From positions 6,898,720 to 6,962,719 of the forward strand of contig NC_084500.1 in the NCBI RefSeq assembly GCF_030035675.1: a stretch of DNA of 64,000 nt. Direction: 5' to 3'. Positions 53,618 to 63,883 of the stretch are shown here, one piece after another. The stretch is from Rhineura floridana. Taxonomy: Eukaryota > Chordata > Lepidosauria > Squamata > Rhineuridae. The notes below the pieces were generated by a model. That model made no database searches. It had not been told where the DNA came from and saw only the letters and a program-made list of their open reading frames with translations. A program made the translations under genes and the position numbers. The stretch's first letter is position 1. Every line of letters begins with the position of its first letter.

Positions 53618-53787
53618 GTTGTATTTGCTTCTTCCAGTGAATGAGTGTCAAGTGAAATAGAAGATGTTCTTCATTCTCCTGGGTCCCAGTCTAGAATCAC
53701 AGAGTTGGAAGGTACCTCAACGTCTTGCAGGTCCAATCACTTGCAGATAAGGCATATCCACTGCTACATCACCCATGATAGGTGCCT

Positions 53788-54035
53788 TATTATTTATTTA
53801 AATCTATATCCCGCCCTTCCTCCCAAAGGAGACCAGGGCAGCAAACACATTAAAACATTGAAAACATCTAAAGACAGCTCCAGTACAGACTGGATTAAGA
53901 TCTCTACTCAAAAGGCTTGTTGGAAGAGGAAAGTCTTCAGGAGGCACCAAAAAGATGGCGCCTATCTAATCTTTAATGGGAGGGAATTCCACAGGGTAGG
54001 AGCCACATCACTAAAAGCCTGATTCTTCTATTCTG
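53788..54035. mobile_element. L2-like short repeat
   Basis: ttatttatttaaatctatat, cccgcccttcctcccaaagg and aggaaagtcttcaggaggca follow the same order as the repeat at 47958. Confidence 0.65.
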
Positions 54036-54129
54036 TGGAACAGATTGCATCTGCAGGAGACCCTCGTCTGGAGAGCATGGTGATCGTGTGGGTGTATAAG
54101 CAGAGGGAGAGATGATTTTATAGGTATTT

Positions 54130-54230
54130 AAATGATGTTGAACTATAACTACCATCACCTCTGACCATTAGCCATGCTGACTGGGAAGTTGAAGTCCAAC
54201 AACATCTGGAAGGCCACAAGTTCCCTAATG
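54130..54230. mobile_element. Family D MITE, partial
   Basis: gttgaactataactaccatc and the inverse gttgaagtccaacaacatct are the two arms. Ends are eroded. Confidence 0.7.
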
Positions 54231-54293
54231 CTGCATTATGTGCTCTCCTTGTTCTTCCTTCACTCCAAGCCTGGCAGATGGTCCTCTGTGTAT

Positions 54294-54570
54294 CATAGAA
54301 TCATAGAAGAGTAGAGTTGGAAGGGGCCTATGAGGCCATCAAGTCCAACCCCCTACTCAATGCAAGAATCCAAATCAAAGCATTCCTGACAGATGGCTGT
54401 CCAGCTGCCTCTTGAAGGCCTCCAGTGTCGGAGAGCCTCCCTAGGTAATTGGTTCCATTGTCTTACTGCTCTAACAGGAAGTTTTTCCTGATGTTCAGTC
54501 AAAATCTGGCTTCCTGCAACTTGAACCCATTATTCCGTGTCTTGCACTCTAGGACAATCCTGGCCATCTA
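54294..54570 (-). mobile_element. CR1 LINE 3' end fragment
   Basis: It begins catagaatcatagaagagt, the inverted CR1 3' terminus, then ggccatcaagtccaaccccc and tggctgtccagctgcctctt. The reading ends before the RT tail. Confidence 0.9.
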
Positions 54571-55044
54571 GATTGAAGTATCAGCCTGCCTTGAGCATTC
54601 TTTCAGCTCTTCCCCAAGGGCCAGTCTCTCTTCACTGCAGCAAGTTTCCAACTTGTCTTTGATGTAAGGACATTGCTTAGCTCCCCCATCCCTTCCTTTT
54701 GGTTGCCCTTAGCGAAAATAACTTGCCGCCTTACTGGAGACGCTTGGCCATGCAGATCATCTTCTGCTGTTGGTCTGGAAACTGGGGCGGTGGCCAGGCT
54801 TGTGTATGAGACAGGAGGTCGGACTCAGACAGCTGCCGGTCGCTTTGCAACCCTGCCCAGGCACCAACCAGGATACTGTTTTTGTCACTGGAGAGGGTGA
54901 GCAACATTGCAACAGCGGACCACCACCAACTTTTGGATGCTTAGCTGCTCCACCCTCGGTAATGCAAGCAAGCTGAAGGCTGCTGGCTAAATCCTCGGAC
55001 ATCCTAGCAGTGTTTGGCCTGGAGAGAGTGTGCTTGTGCCTTTA
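54571..55044. other. Unassigned non-coding DNA
   Basis: Moderately GC-rich. Overlapping frames of 68-81 codons on both strands near 54757-55002 lack domains. Confidence 0.4.
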
Positions 55045-55345
55045 CAGAGGATAAGGCTACCATCGGCTACTAGCCATGACAGCTGTGTTCTGCCTCCACC
55101 AGGGGCAGTTGATGGCTCCTTGTCAAAGGGGCAGGGGAATCCATTCCACATTCAAAGCCAGAGCGGATCCCACTGCCACGGGACCTCCAGCTGCCACTGG
55201 CCGCCACTTCTGGAGGGCAGCTTGCTCCCAAATACCAGCTGCTGGAGGCTGCAGGAGGAGAGAGTGCTGTTCTGTTGGGCTCAGGTTCTGCTTCCGGGTT
55301 TCCCCTAATGGGTGTCTGGTCAGCTGCTGCAGGATATGAACACAG
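55045..55345 (+). mobile_element. CR1-clade LINE 3' end, diverged
   Basis: Sense text: gctactagccatgacagctg, taccagctgctggaggctgc and ctgcaggatatgaacacagg. An insertion of about 90 bp (gatggctccttgtcaaagg onwards) lengthens it. Confidence 0.65.
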
Positions 55346-55525
55346 GAACATACTGAATCAGACCATGGGCCTATCTATCTCAGTGTTGTTTGCACTGAGA
55401 TATATAGTGGCTCTCCAGGATGCCAGACTGGGTGCATCTGTTCCCAGCCCTACCTGGCGATGCCACTGGGGAGTGAACCTGGGACCTTCTAGATGCAAAG
55501 CAGATGCTCTGCCACGGAGCTGTGT
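55346..55525 (-). mobile_element. tRNA-derived SINE
   Basis: Inverted copy: actgaatcagaccatgggcc, ctatctcagtgttgtttgca, agccctacctggcgatgcca and ctagatgcaaagcagatgct. Confidence 0.82.
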
Positions 55526-55679
55526 CCAGGTCCTGCTGATGTTCTTACTGAGGATCAGGCGGAGGGGCCTGGAGGGCATCGTCCAGCCCTCTAGACATGA
55601 GGTCTCCCCACCTCGAGAAAGCCACGCCCTTCTTTTGATTCAAGGTTGTCCTTAAAGGTAAGCAAAGTGGAGAGATCAG
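55526..55679. other. Short unassigned interval
   Basis: Between oppositely oriented SINEs; nothing recognised. Confidence 0.3.
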
Positions 55680-55885
55680 AAGGGCTGTAGCGGCTCCGCG
55701 GTAGAGGACCTGCTTTGCGTTCAAAAAGCCTCACGTTCAATCCCTGGCATCTCCAGTTAGAGCCATGAAGGAACAGTCCCGCTCTGAAATCTGGGAGAGC
55801 TGCTACCAGTCCGGGTAGACACTCCTGGGCTAGATGGACCAGTGGCCTGATTCAAGGTAAGGCAACTCCCTGTGTCCCTAAATCA
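55680..55885 (+). mobile_element. tRNA-derived SINE with visible promoter boxes
   Basis: The head gctgtagcggctccgcggta is a mutated tRNA A-box region (ancestral form near gtagctcagtggtagagc). cacgttcaatccctggcatc is the B-box region. The tail continues to gcctgattcaaggtaaggca. Polymerase III promoters of this type drive SINE transcription. The A-box changes suggest it is no longer expressed well. Confidence 0.85.
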
Positions 55886-55904
55886 TATTACTACTGGGAA
55901 ATTT

Positions 55905-56060
55905 ATTCTGCTTTGCATGCAGAAGCTCTCCAGGTGGGGCTGAGAGAGACTCTCTGCCTGAAGCCTGGAGAGCCACTGCCGGTCAGTGCAGACAGCACTG
56001 AGCTAGCTGGACCAGTGACCTGACTTGATATAAGGCATCTGCCTACGTTCCAGCTGTTCT
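55905..56060 (+). mobile_element. tRNA-derived SINE, 5'-truncated
   Basis: ctttgcatgcagaagctctc, gcctgaagcctggagagcc and gacttgatataaggcatctg. It lies head to tail behind the previous SINE. Confidence 0.82.
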
Positions 56061-56587
56061 TTTCATACAATAACTTTGAGCATCGCCGTAGAAGTGGGTT
56101 AGCTCTGTTGCTGGGTTCCCGCTGTCTTAGCAACCCGTATTAGAACAGCTTCCTTTTGCCTGAGCGGGTTCTTTGTTGTGCCTTTGTTTTTGTTAAAAGC
56201 TTTTTATTCAAAGGAGAAAATGTGCCCTGGAAGTGCTCACTGTGTGCACGCATCTATTTTCCTCTATGTGGTGTCTTCCAAGGGCACCTATTCAGTGGCG
56301 AGGGATGAATCTGACAGTCGACAGGACGCTTTTTGAAGTGTGGTTATTTGTTTCCGAATGAAGAGCGGCACAATATAAGAGCCAGAAGGAGTCAACAGCA
56401 GGGCTAAGCTATCTGTCACATTCCTTTTTTACCACTGAGCTGTGGAAGATACCAGCTGATGGATGAGACGGAGGAGAGTACGGCTATGTTTGAGGGTCTT
56501 AAAGTTTATGGTAGGAGTGCATTTTTTCCTCCAGAGAGATTGGTGACCTGCTGTGGCTTTCTGGTTTCTATATTGTACCAGTAGGCT
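56061..56587. other. Unassigned non-coding DNA
   Basis: No gene or repeat family recognised. Confidence 0.4.
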
Positions 56588-57583
56588 AACATAAGAGGAG
56601 CCCTCTGGATCAGACCAGTGGCCCATCTAGTCCAACATCCTGTTCTCACAGTGGCCAGACAAATGCCTACAGGAAGCAATAGCACTCTCCCCTCCAGCCT
56701 GCAGTTTCCAGCAACTGGCATTCAGAAGCATGCTGCCTCTTTGTGGAGGTGGAACATAGCCATTATGGCTAGTAGCCACTGATAGCCTTTTCCTCCATGG
56801 ATTTGTCTAATCCTCTTTTAAAAGGCCCTCCAAGTTGGTGGCCATCAAAGCGTCTTGTGGGAGTGAGTTCCATAGCTTAACAGCGTGCTGCGTGAAGACG
56901 TAATTTCTTTTGTCTGTTTTGAATCTTCCAACATTCAGCTGCATTGGATGACCATGAGTTCCAGCATTATGAGAGAGGGAGAAAAACTTCTGTATCTACT
57001 CTCTCCATGCCATGCATACTTTTATACACTTCTATCATGTTGCCTCTTATTCGCCTTTTCTCTAAACTAAAAAGCCTCAAATGCTACAAACGTTCCTCAC
57101 AGGGGAGTCGCTGCATCCCCCTGATCATTTTGTTTGCCCCTTTTTGAACCTTTTCCAACTCTACAATAACCTTTTTGAGATGGGGCAACCAGAACTGTAC
57201 ACAGTATTCCAAATGCGGCTGCACCCTAGATTTGTATAATGGCATTATGATATTGGCAGCTTTATTTTCAATTCCTTTCCTGATGATCCCTAGCATGGAA
57301 TGCACCTTTTCCACAGCTGTCGCACTTGGGGTTGACATTTTCATCGAGGTATCTGCTATGACCCCGATGTCTAGTTCCTGCAATCACTGCCAGTTCACTT
57401 CCCATGAGCATATATGTTAAGATTTTTTTACCATGACATGCATCACTTTGCACTTGTTCACATTAAACTGCATTTGCCATTTTACAGCCCATTCACTCAG
57501 TTTGGAGAGGTCCTTTTGGAGCTCTTCACAATCTTTTTGTTTTAACAATTTAGTATCCTCAGCAAACTTGGCCACCTCATTGG
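56588..57583 (-). mobile_element. CR1-clade LINE with reverse-transcriptase remnants
   Basis: This is the longest LINE piece, about 1 kb. From its 3' end (aagaggagccctctggatca) upward, minus frames show YCVQFWLPHLKKVIVELEKV (57084-57383), MQELDIGVIADTSMKMSTP and, at 57417-57710, KFAEDTKLLKQKDCEELQKD and LSEWAVKWQMQFNVNKCKVM. The FAED corresponds to the catalytic FADD box of CR1 RT, with its first Asp replaced. Frames are shifted against each other. It is a dead 5'-truncated copy; about 57584-57628 is already family D MITE sequence. Confidence 0.93.
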
Positions 57584-57628
57584 CTGGGGCTGATGAGAGT
57601 TGGAGTCTAACAACATGTGCAAGGCCAT
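57584..57628. mobile_element. Family D MITE fragment
   Basis: ttggctggggctgatgagag, then ttggagtctaacaacatgtg: one arm of the family D palindrome. Confidence 0.5.
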
Positions 57629-58329
57629 AGCTTCTCCACTCTGCGTTACAGCAATGAGATGTCCTTTGAGATTTCACAAGGAATGAGCAGAGATACTGTG
57701 ATATCAACATGGGCTTGTCTAGATGTTCCTACTGTAAGCAAGAAAAAAATAGAGCAAAGTATTTAAGGGGGGAAAACAACCAAGCCCTGAGTCTGAATAT
57801 TTTTTATATTGCCATTGGAAAACTCAAAAGAGTATTGATTTTAGGAGGAAATCACGGTGGTGAAATGCACTAGTAATCAATCCATAATGGGGAGAAATCC
57901 ATACAACTTCTTCTCCCTGTTTTTTTTTACTTGATGTCCATCTCCAGGTTTGTGTAATATGATCACTGAAATTACCCCATGAAAGCTTTTATTGATTTTT
58001 ATCAGTTGTTTCCTCTAGCCCTTCACTACCACCTCCCTCTATTGCACATATTTAAAAGCGCTAATCCTGCTTTCAGGTTGCCATTCTGAAAACTTGCAGC
58101 AGAGTTTCATTTATGGTAGTGGTCAAGTATGCACAGGAAGAAGGAAATTGTTGTGAATGCATCTGATCATTACAGATGATGATCTTTGTTCGGGTTTCTC
58201 GATATTTTCAGCGTAGAAGAGCTGGCTGGAATGAAAGTATCGGTATTGTTGAGTCAAGAAAACAAGATGATGATGTTGTGATTTCTTACCCATCCTCCGC
58301 GCTGATGTCCCAGGGAGGGTTACAGTAAT
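57629..58329. other. Unassigned AT-rich DNA
   Basis: No gene or repeat family recognised. A T-run occurs near 57920. Confidence 0.4.
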
Positions 58330-59165
58330 TTGAAATTCAAGATTGAAAACAGCTTAAAGCAAATTACAGCCACAGAAATAGAGTGGGTCCAGAAAATAAA
58401 TATGTAACAGATGTTCAAGGCCAGAGTAAAGATGATTAACTTAGGTTTATCAGTTCCAGTGGGTCTACTCTGAGTAGGACGTAATTGAATATAACTCTAT
58501 GATGCCACTTTGACAGTCATGTTTTCCTCCAAAGCAGCCTTTCCCAACCAGTGTGCCTCCTGATGTTGTTGGACCACAATTCCCATCTTTCCTGACCATT
58601 GGCAATGCTGGCTGAGGCTGATGGCAGTTGTGGTCCAACAACAACTGGAGGCACACTGGTTGGGAAAGGCTGCTCCAAAGCATCCTGGGAACTGTAGTTT
58701 ATTAAGGGTCCTAAGAGTTGTTTGGAGACCCTGCATTCCCTACACAGAACTACAATTCCCAAAGTCCCCTTGGAAGAAGGGTTGACTGTCACGTCACTCT
58801 GAGAATTGTAGCTCTGTGAGGTGAATAGGGGTCTTCTAACAACTCTCAGGATCCTTAACAAACTACAGTTCCCAGGATGCTTTGGAGGAAAACATGACTG
58901 TTAAAATGGTATCATAGTTCCCAGGATGCTTTGGGTGAAGCCAAACTGCTAAAGTGGTATCATAGGGTTGTTTTCAACTAAGCCCTACTCAGAGTAAACC
59001 CATTGGAATTAATGAATCTAAGTTAATAATCTTTACTCTGGCCTTGAACACGTGATATATATTTATCTTCCGGACCCACTCTATTCCTTTGATGGCAAAT
59101 TTTTTACACTGTTTTTAATACTGAATTTTAAATTCAATATTGAAGTGCTTTAAATGTAAGGTGTG
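58330..59165. mobile_element. Large family E foldback element
   Basis: The outer arms are inverted copies: gttcaaggccagagtaaaga (58417-58436) matches the inverse tctttactctggccttgaac (59030-59049), and atagagtgggtcc matches ggacccactctat. The inner arms are the usual family E aactacagttcccaggatgc / gcatcctgggaactgtagtt. The whole of about 830 bp can form one long hairpin, interrupted by a family D MITE. The end ggtgtggatgtaacc resembles the terminal repeats of the shorter family E copies. The left end is less certain. Confidence 0.75.
58535..58672. mobile_element. Family D palindromic MITE with perfect target duplication
   Basis: A 138-bp near-perfect palindrome from cagcctttcccaaccagtg to cactggttgggaaaggctg. 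The identical 8-mer ctccaaag flanks it (58527-58534 and 58673-58680). It interrupts the left arm of the large family E element and is therefore younger. Confidence 0.95.
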
Positions 59166-59864
59166 GATGTAACCATAACTGGGGGGGGTGCTTATCCCCT
59201 GCCCAAAGAGGAAATGCATCCCCCCCCAAATAAGACAAAAGGAATCAATTTCTATTAAATGCACACATGCTCATTTATATTCGTAGGTGCAACTTTAGAA
59301 ATAGATGCTCTTCTTTAAGTAGAACTACAATACAGCTTTCGATTTCTGTGTGTGCCTCCTCAGTCTGCTGTCTTGGGACTAACTGTTTATGGGGACCACT
59401 TCAAGGCTTCCTGCTCCCCTTTCTTTATGGTTCTTTCGCTTTATCTGGACTTGGAACGGTCAGCCCTTCAAACAGAAGTTTGTCTTCTGACAGCCCCTAA
59501 AGCAGAAAGCAGACTCTCTCCTCCTCCTTCAAATGCACACGGTCTTCTGCCCCCACCCCTCCTTACAGCTGAGCTCCAGTTACACCAGTGCAAATTCCCC
59601 ACTGTTTGAGTTATGGTGCTTCAGATGACCCTTCCCTGAGCAAACATCAGGCTGACCCTTCAATTCCTGAGCCAATCAACAGTCTTTAATGGATCTTGGA
59701 AGGGGTTCCATTTTGCTTTGTTTTTCATTGAGAGCTCCAGGCACTGGCATAGCAGTGGGAAAACCTAACCCGCTACAAACCATGGCTCCCTAGATATATT
59801 TCAGAGCACAGGCTAAATAATGGATCAAGGTAATTAGCAGTTCCAGGTGTCACTGGAGGGGACG
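59166..59864. other. Unassigned non-coding DNA
   Basis: G-run and C-run lie near 59180 and 59220. No gene or repeat family recognised. Confidence 0.4.
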
Positions 59865-60095
59865 GCCCAGAGCTCAGTGACAAAGCCACTGCTCTGTGTG
59901 CATCTTTCGATTTCTGTTCTGCACTCCAGTTCAGTCCCCAGCACCCCCAGTTAAGAGGATCAAGGAGTATGGGATGGGAAAGACCTTTGCCACAGACCCA
60001 GGAAAACCTCTGCCAGCTTGAGTCGGCAGCACTGAGCTAGATAATCAACAAATAGTGTGTCTTGGTATAAGGCGGCTTTCTGTGCTCCTAAGACC
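59865..60095 (+). mobile_element. tRNA-derived SINE, old copy
   Basis: It reads cagttcagtccccagcaccc (B-box region), aggaaaacctctgccagctt, cactgagctagataatcaac and ggtataaggcggctttctg. It is more diverged than the copies at 55680. Confidence 0.75.
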
Positions 60096-60592
60096 TAAAC
60101 CCAATCTCTGTGGTTGAAATGTTGAGATAGTGTTGCTTGTACTGTGGACGTCCAAATGCTACTCTGAATTATGGCTCAGCTCTGGTAATGTAGAGAGCAT
60201 CTTTGCCTTTCTAATCATAATCAGACACACTTTTGGATTTGGGGATTTCCAGATAAGATGATGTGACTTCCAGAGACGCCTAGCTGTAATACCTGTAGTT
60301 AAGAAACTAAAAAATGGTTGAAGGAGAGTTTCTCGGGTGACTGCTTTTGATTAATTTCTCCAGATGATCTAAGCAATCTTAAAAGTCTTCAAAATATTAC
60401 CCAGATGATCTAAGTGATTGTAGAAGGTAAACTGGTCCTGAGTTGTTCAGGGCTTTATATGTTAGTAGCATGACCCAGTAAGCTTGTTATTTTATGAGAC
60501 CATTAAGATTCCAACTCTTCAGTTGGTCATTGATGGGTGCAGGCTGTTCTCTGTGCCATGAACTGCAATTAATATATGTATATATGTGTAGC
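60096..60592. other. Unassigned non-coding DNA
   Basis: ccagatgatctaag is repeated at 60360-60373 and 60402-60415. Around 60430-60480, ttcagggctttatatgttag resembles an old interspersed repeat. No gene. Confidence 0.35.
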
Positions 60593-61076
60593 TGGGGATG
60601 GAAGGATCTCATTTTTCGAGTCATGAATTCAATTCTCCATGTTTCTGCTGCAATTTTAAAACTTTTTTTTAATCCTAATGGAAATTCTTCAGCAATTCAA
60701 TTTGAATTTCAATAAACACATTTTTGTATGCAATTTTGACTACACATTTTTGCAAGCCATTTTTGTAATATTGTGTGTTTTTGTGTTTTATTTTTACTAA
60801 TATATTCATATTTTTACTATTTTACTAATATATTCTTTTTTTACTAATACATTATTAGTAACTTTTAAATTTATGACTATTAATTTTTGTGCCCATTTCC
60901 CCCTAAAACAAGCATTTTTGTAAGCATTGGTTGGTTGGACAATTGCATCGCAAAATCCAAATAAGTGCCAATTTAGAAAGATGGCTGCATTTTGGCTCTC
61001 ATACTGTTCCAGAGAGTGCAAATTGGATAAATTTGACTTTAAATGTGAATGGAACCAAATTTCTCCCCCATTCCTG
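60593..61076 (+). mobile_element. Family B hAT MITE
   Basis: It begins tggggatggaaggatctc and ends tctcccccattcct. Internal tggctctcatactgttccag and gacaattgcatcgcaaaat are typical. An AT-rich expansion near 60780-60860 lengthens it. Confidence 0.8.
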
Positions 61077-61483
61077 TCCTGCCTCTGCTGCACACCCTAT
61101 CCCCCCTGCTGGCTATTTATTTTAAAATAAATCAAGCACTTTAAGGGAAAAGTATGTCCCAAACCTTGTGTCTAAGATGTGCTCTTTCAGAAATAATTAA
61201 CCTACTTTGTGCTGGGGAAAAATGCCTCTAGAGCACTGGAAGTATATGCATGAAAAGAAGAGCTTCAGTGTTTTTTGTGTGTTTTTTTAAACCCTTTATT
61301 TTAACTCCACATGAAAGATGAATGGTCTGTAGGCTTAATTGTACTTTGAGATCATGACCTGCTTACACACGCTGCTAGCAGTATGTGTTCGTTTGACTAA
61401 TAGATTCATGTCACTTTTGAAGAGGGCAGCTCTTTATTCTTAGTATCTCTGTTTATCTTCAGATTGAAGCTGAAACCCAGGCC
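61077..61483. other. Unassigned non-coding DNA
   Basis: No gene or recognised repeat. Confidence 0.4.
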
Positions 61484-62225
61484 CCATCCACACCATATAT
61501 TTAAAGCACTCTTATACTACTTTAACACTCATGACTTACCTCAAGAATCCTGGGAACTGTTTGTTAGGGGCACCAGAAGATGTTAGGAGACCCCCTGTTC
61601 CCCTCACAGAGCAACAGTTCCCAGCAGAGCCAGTGCCAGAGGGCGGCCAGGTCGGGCCCAGGCCGAGGGCCCCTGAAGGGCCCCTCCATAGGGTGGGTGG
61701 GTAGCACTCCCTTCCGCAATCTGTGGCAGTATTGGCTCTCAACCCTGATGCGGATCACAAGAGGGAGCTCCCAGGCACCCCCTACAGCCGCACAGGCCCG
61801 AGACGCCCGCCGGCATGCCCCACCTACCTCTCCCTTGATGTAAATGTTGATTGTGGTGTGGCACAAGCCTGCCATCAACTAAGATGGTGGCAGAGGTTTC
61901 CCTAAGGGGCTGATGCCCCTGCCACCATCTTGGTTGATGGCAGGGATGTGAGCGCATAGTACACATGCAGGCCATCAACCAAGATGACGGCGGAGGCATC
62001 AGCCCCTTTGGGAAGTCTTGGCCGCCATCTTGGTTGATGGCAGGCATGCGCGCACAGCATGGGCAGCATTCACCAAGGGAAAAGTAGGTAGGTGGGGCAT
62101 GCGTGCATGTGCTGGGCCTCAGGGAGGCTGGTGCCCAAGGGCCCCAGCATGCCTGGCACCTGCCCTGGTTCGCAGACTGGTTTAACAGTCAATCCGTATT
62201 CCCAGGGGTCTCTGAGAATTCTGAA
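61484..62225. mobile_element. Family E foldback MITE split by a family C element
   Basis: The left part (61484-61624) reads caggccccatccacaccat, atcctgggaactgtttgtta and acagttcccag. The right part resumes at 62176 (actggtttaacagtcaatcc, ttcccaggggtctctgag). Confidence 0.78.
61625..62167. mobile_element. Family C hAT element, complete
   Basis: 543 bp from cagagccagtgccagagg to gcctggcacctgccctg. Flanking 8-mers gttcccag (61617-61624) and gttcgcag (62168-62175) match 7 of 8. The inside has gccatcaactaagatggtgg and inverse ccgccatcttggttgatgg repeats. Length equals the outer copy at 34203. Confidence 0.92.
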
Positions 62226-62227
62226 AA

Positions 62228-62400
62228 CCTGACCCAGAGTGGTGTAATGGTTAGAATGTTGGGACTAGGAAACCCAGGCTCAAATGCCCACTAAGCCCTG
62301 AAGCTCGTTGGGTGACCGTGGGCCAGTTGCTGTCTTTCAGCCTAACCTACCTCACAGGGTTGCTATGAGGATAAAATGTGGAGGGGGATCATCATAGACA
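62228..62400 (+). mobile_element. tRNA-derived SINE with ggataaaat tail
   Basis: gagtggtgtaatggttagaa (A-box region), gctcaaatgcccactaagcc (B-box region eroded), tgggtgaccgtgggccagt, and the tail cacagggttgctatgaggat. It is the sense form of the inverted copies at 12660 and 14755. Confidence 0.88.
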
Positions 62401-63103
62401 CCAACTTGACCTGGTTGGCTGGTTTTAAGTAAGAAGGCAGGCAGATGCAGGCTAGCTGAAGGCCAGCTGAGTTTGGTGGGGTGCTTCCCCTCTAGCCCCA
62501 ATGGATCAGCCTCCACAGGGTGCCACCACATTGCAGCACCTGTTTGTTCAGGGAGGGAGCATGCAGACCCCAGGCAAAGTGGTGGGTAAACAGCAGCAAG
62601 GGGTTGGATGGAATAGCTGTGTGTGTCAGCTTCCTTTGGGTTGGGTGCAGGATAATGTTCCATCATCACCAGTGTTTACTTCAACAAGTTCCTCTGCTAT
62701 TCCAGCTGGCTTATGTACCTAGAACCAGTGGAGGCTGCTACCAATCTCAGGGTAGAGACACATTTAGTTTGCGCTGGTTCCAGTGCATCTTAACACCTCT
62801 GTTTTCTGAAAACAGGAAGCACACAATGCTAGTCAAACTCTACCCCTTTTTACTCTAAAACTTGGTCAGTTCAGCTCGGGTGCATTTTTTAAAAAACAAA
62901 AATCAGCTTCGGGCAGATTTCTCAACTGATTGGTAGATCAACCCATTTGCCTTCCAGGTGGGGCCAATGGTAACGCTTTGCTGCAGGCTCGGACAGAGAC
63001 AGGGATTGGCCCAATGCCTTGTTGTGGGTGGTCCTGAATGGTCTGAAGGCAGCAGTGAAGAAGGGAGATGTGGCCAGCAGAGGGCAGAGTCACTTCTAAT
63101 GCT
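62401..63103. other. Unassigned non-coding DNA
   Basis: Overlapping frames of 73-112 codons on both strands near 62352-62858 have no domain. No repeat family recognised. Confidence 0.4.
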
Positions 63104-63545
63104 GTTGTTGTTATATGCCTTCAAGTTAATAACGACTTATGGCGACCCTATGAATCAGCGACCTTCAAGAGCATCTGCCGTGAACCGCCCTGTTCAGATC
63201 TTGTAAGTTTGGGTCTGTGGCTTCCTTTAGTGAATCAATCCATCTCTTGTTTGGCCTTCCTCTTTTTCTACTCCCTTCTGTTTTTCCCAGCATTATTGTC
63301 TTTTCTAGTGAATTATGTCTTCTCATTATGTGTCCAAAGTATAATAAGCTCAGTTTCATCATTTTAGCTTCTAGTGATAGTTCTGGTTTAATTTGTTCTA
63401 ACATCCAATTATTTATCTTTTTTGCAGTCTGTGGTATTCCCAAAGCTCTCCAACACCACATTTCAAATGAGTGGATTTTTCTCTTACCCGCTTTTTTCAC
63501 TGTCCAACTTTCACATCCATGCATAGAGATCGGGAATACCATAAA
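63104..63545 (-). mobile_element. BovB (RTE) LINE 3' part with RT tail remnant
   Basis: The minus frame at 63165-63617 reads MHGCESWTVKKAGKRKIHSF, EMWCWRALGIPQTAKKINN, LEQIKPELSLEAKMMKLSLL, YFGHIMRRHNSLEKTIMLGK and GSRKRGRPNKRWIDSLKEAT, the BovB reverse-transcriptase C-terminus. The frame stays open across this part, so it is the best BovB copy here. The catalytic region is missing through 5' truncation. Confidence 0.95.
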
Positions 63546-63589
63546 CACAGCCAGAAAAAAACATTCTCGCTGCTTTTGCAGTGACGGCT

Positions 63590-63830
63590 CTGTCCACAGC
63601 CTCAGTCTGCCCTCCACCAGCCCCCACCTGCCTGCCTTTTCACAACCAGTCCAGGGGGTTAGCGCTGCCTCTCAACCTTCTCCTCCTTAGTCTCAGTTTT
63701 GCCTTGGTAGAACTCAGCAGAGAAAAGAGTGGGGCCTAGAATGGCCCGGCTCTGCCTGTCATTGGCTCCGGCTCCCCCTACTGGTGGGCTCCCTGCCTTC
63801 TGCCCTACTGGTCCCAATGGGCACTAACCA
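63590..63830. repeat. Unclassified GC-rich dispersed repeat, copy 2
   Basis: It shares tctgcctgtcattggctcc, ctgccttctgccctactgg and tcccaatgggcac with 43335-43560. It follows the BovB fragment after about 45 bp. Possibly an internal BovB or SINE-related region; class unknown. Confidence 0.6.
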
Positions 63831-63883
63831 TCACTGCCTGGAATGGTGGATAGAGTGGGGGACCCCAATGTGGTGTGAAAACC

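Noticed and set aside
55905-56060. Tandem duplication of one SINE
   Set aside because: Its start point and divergence differ from the SINE at 55680, so two independent insertions are more likely.
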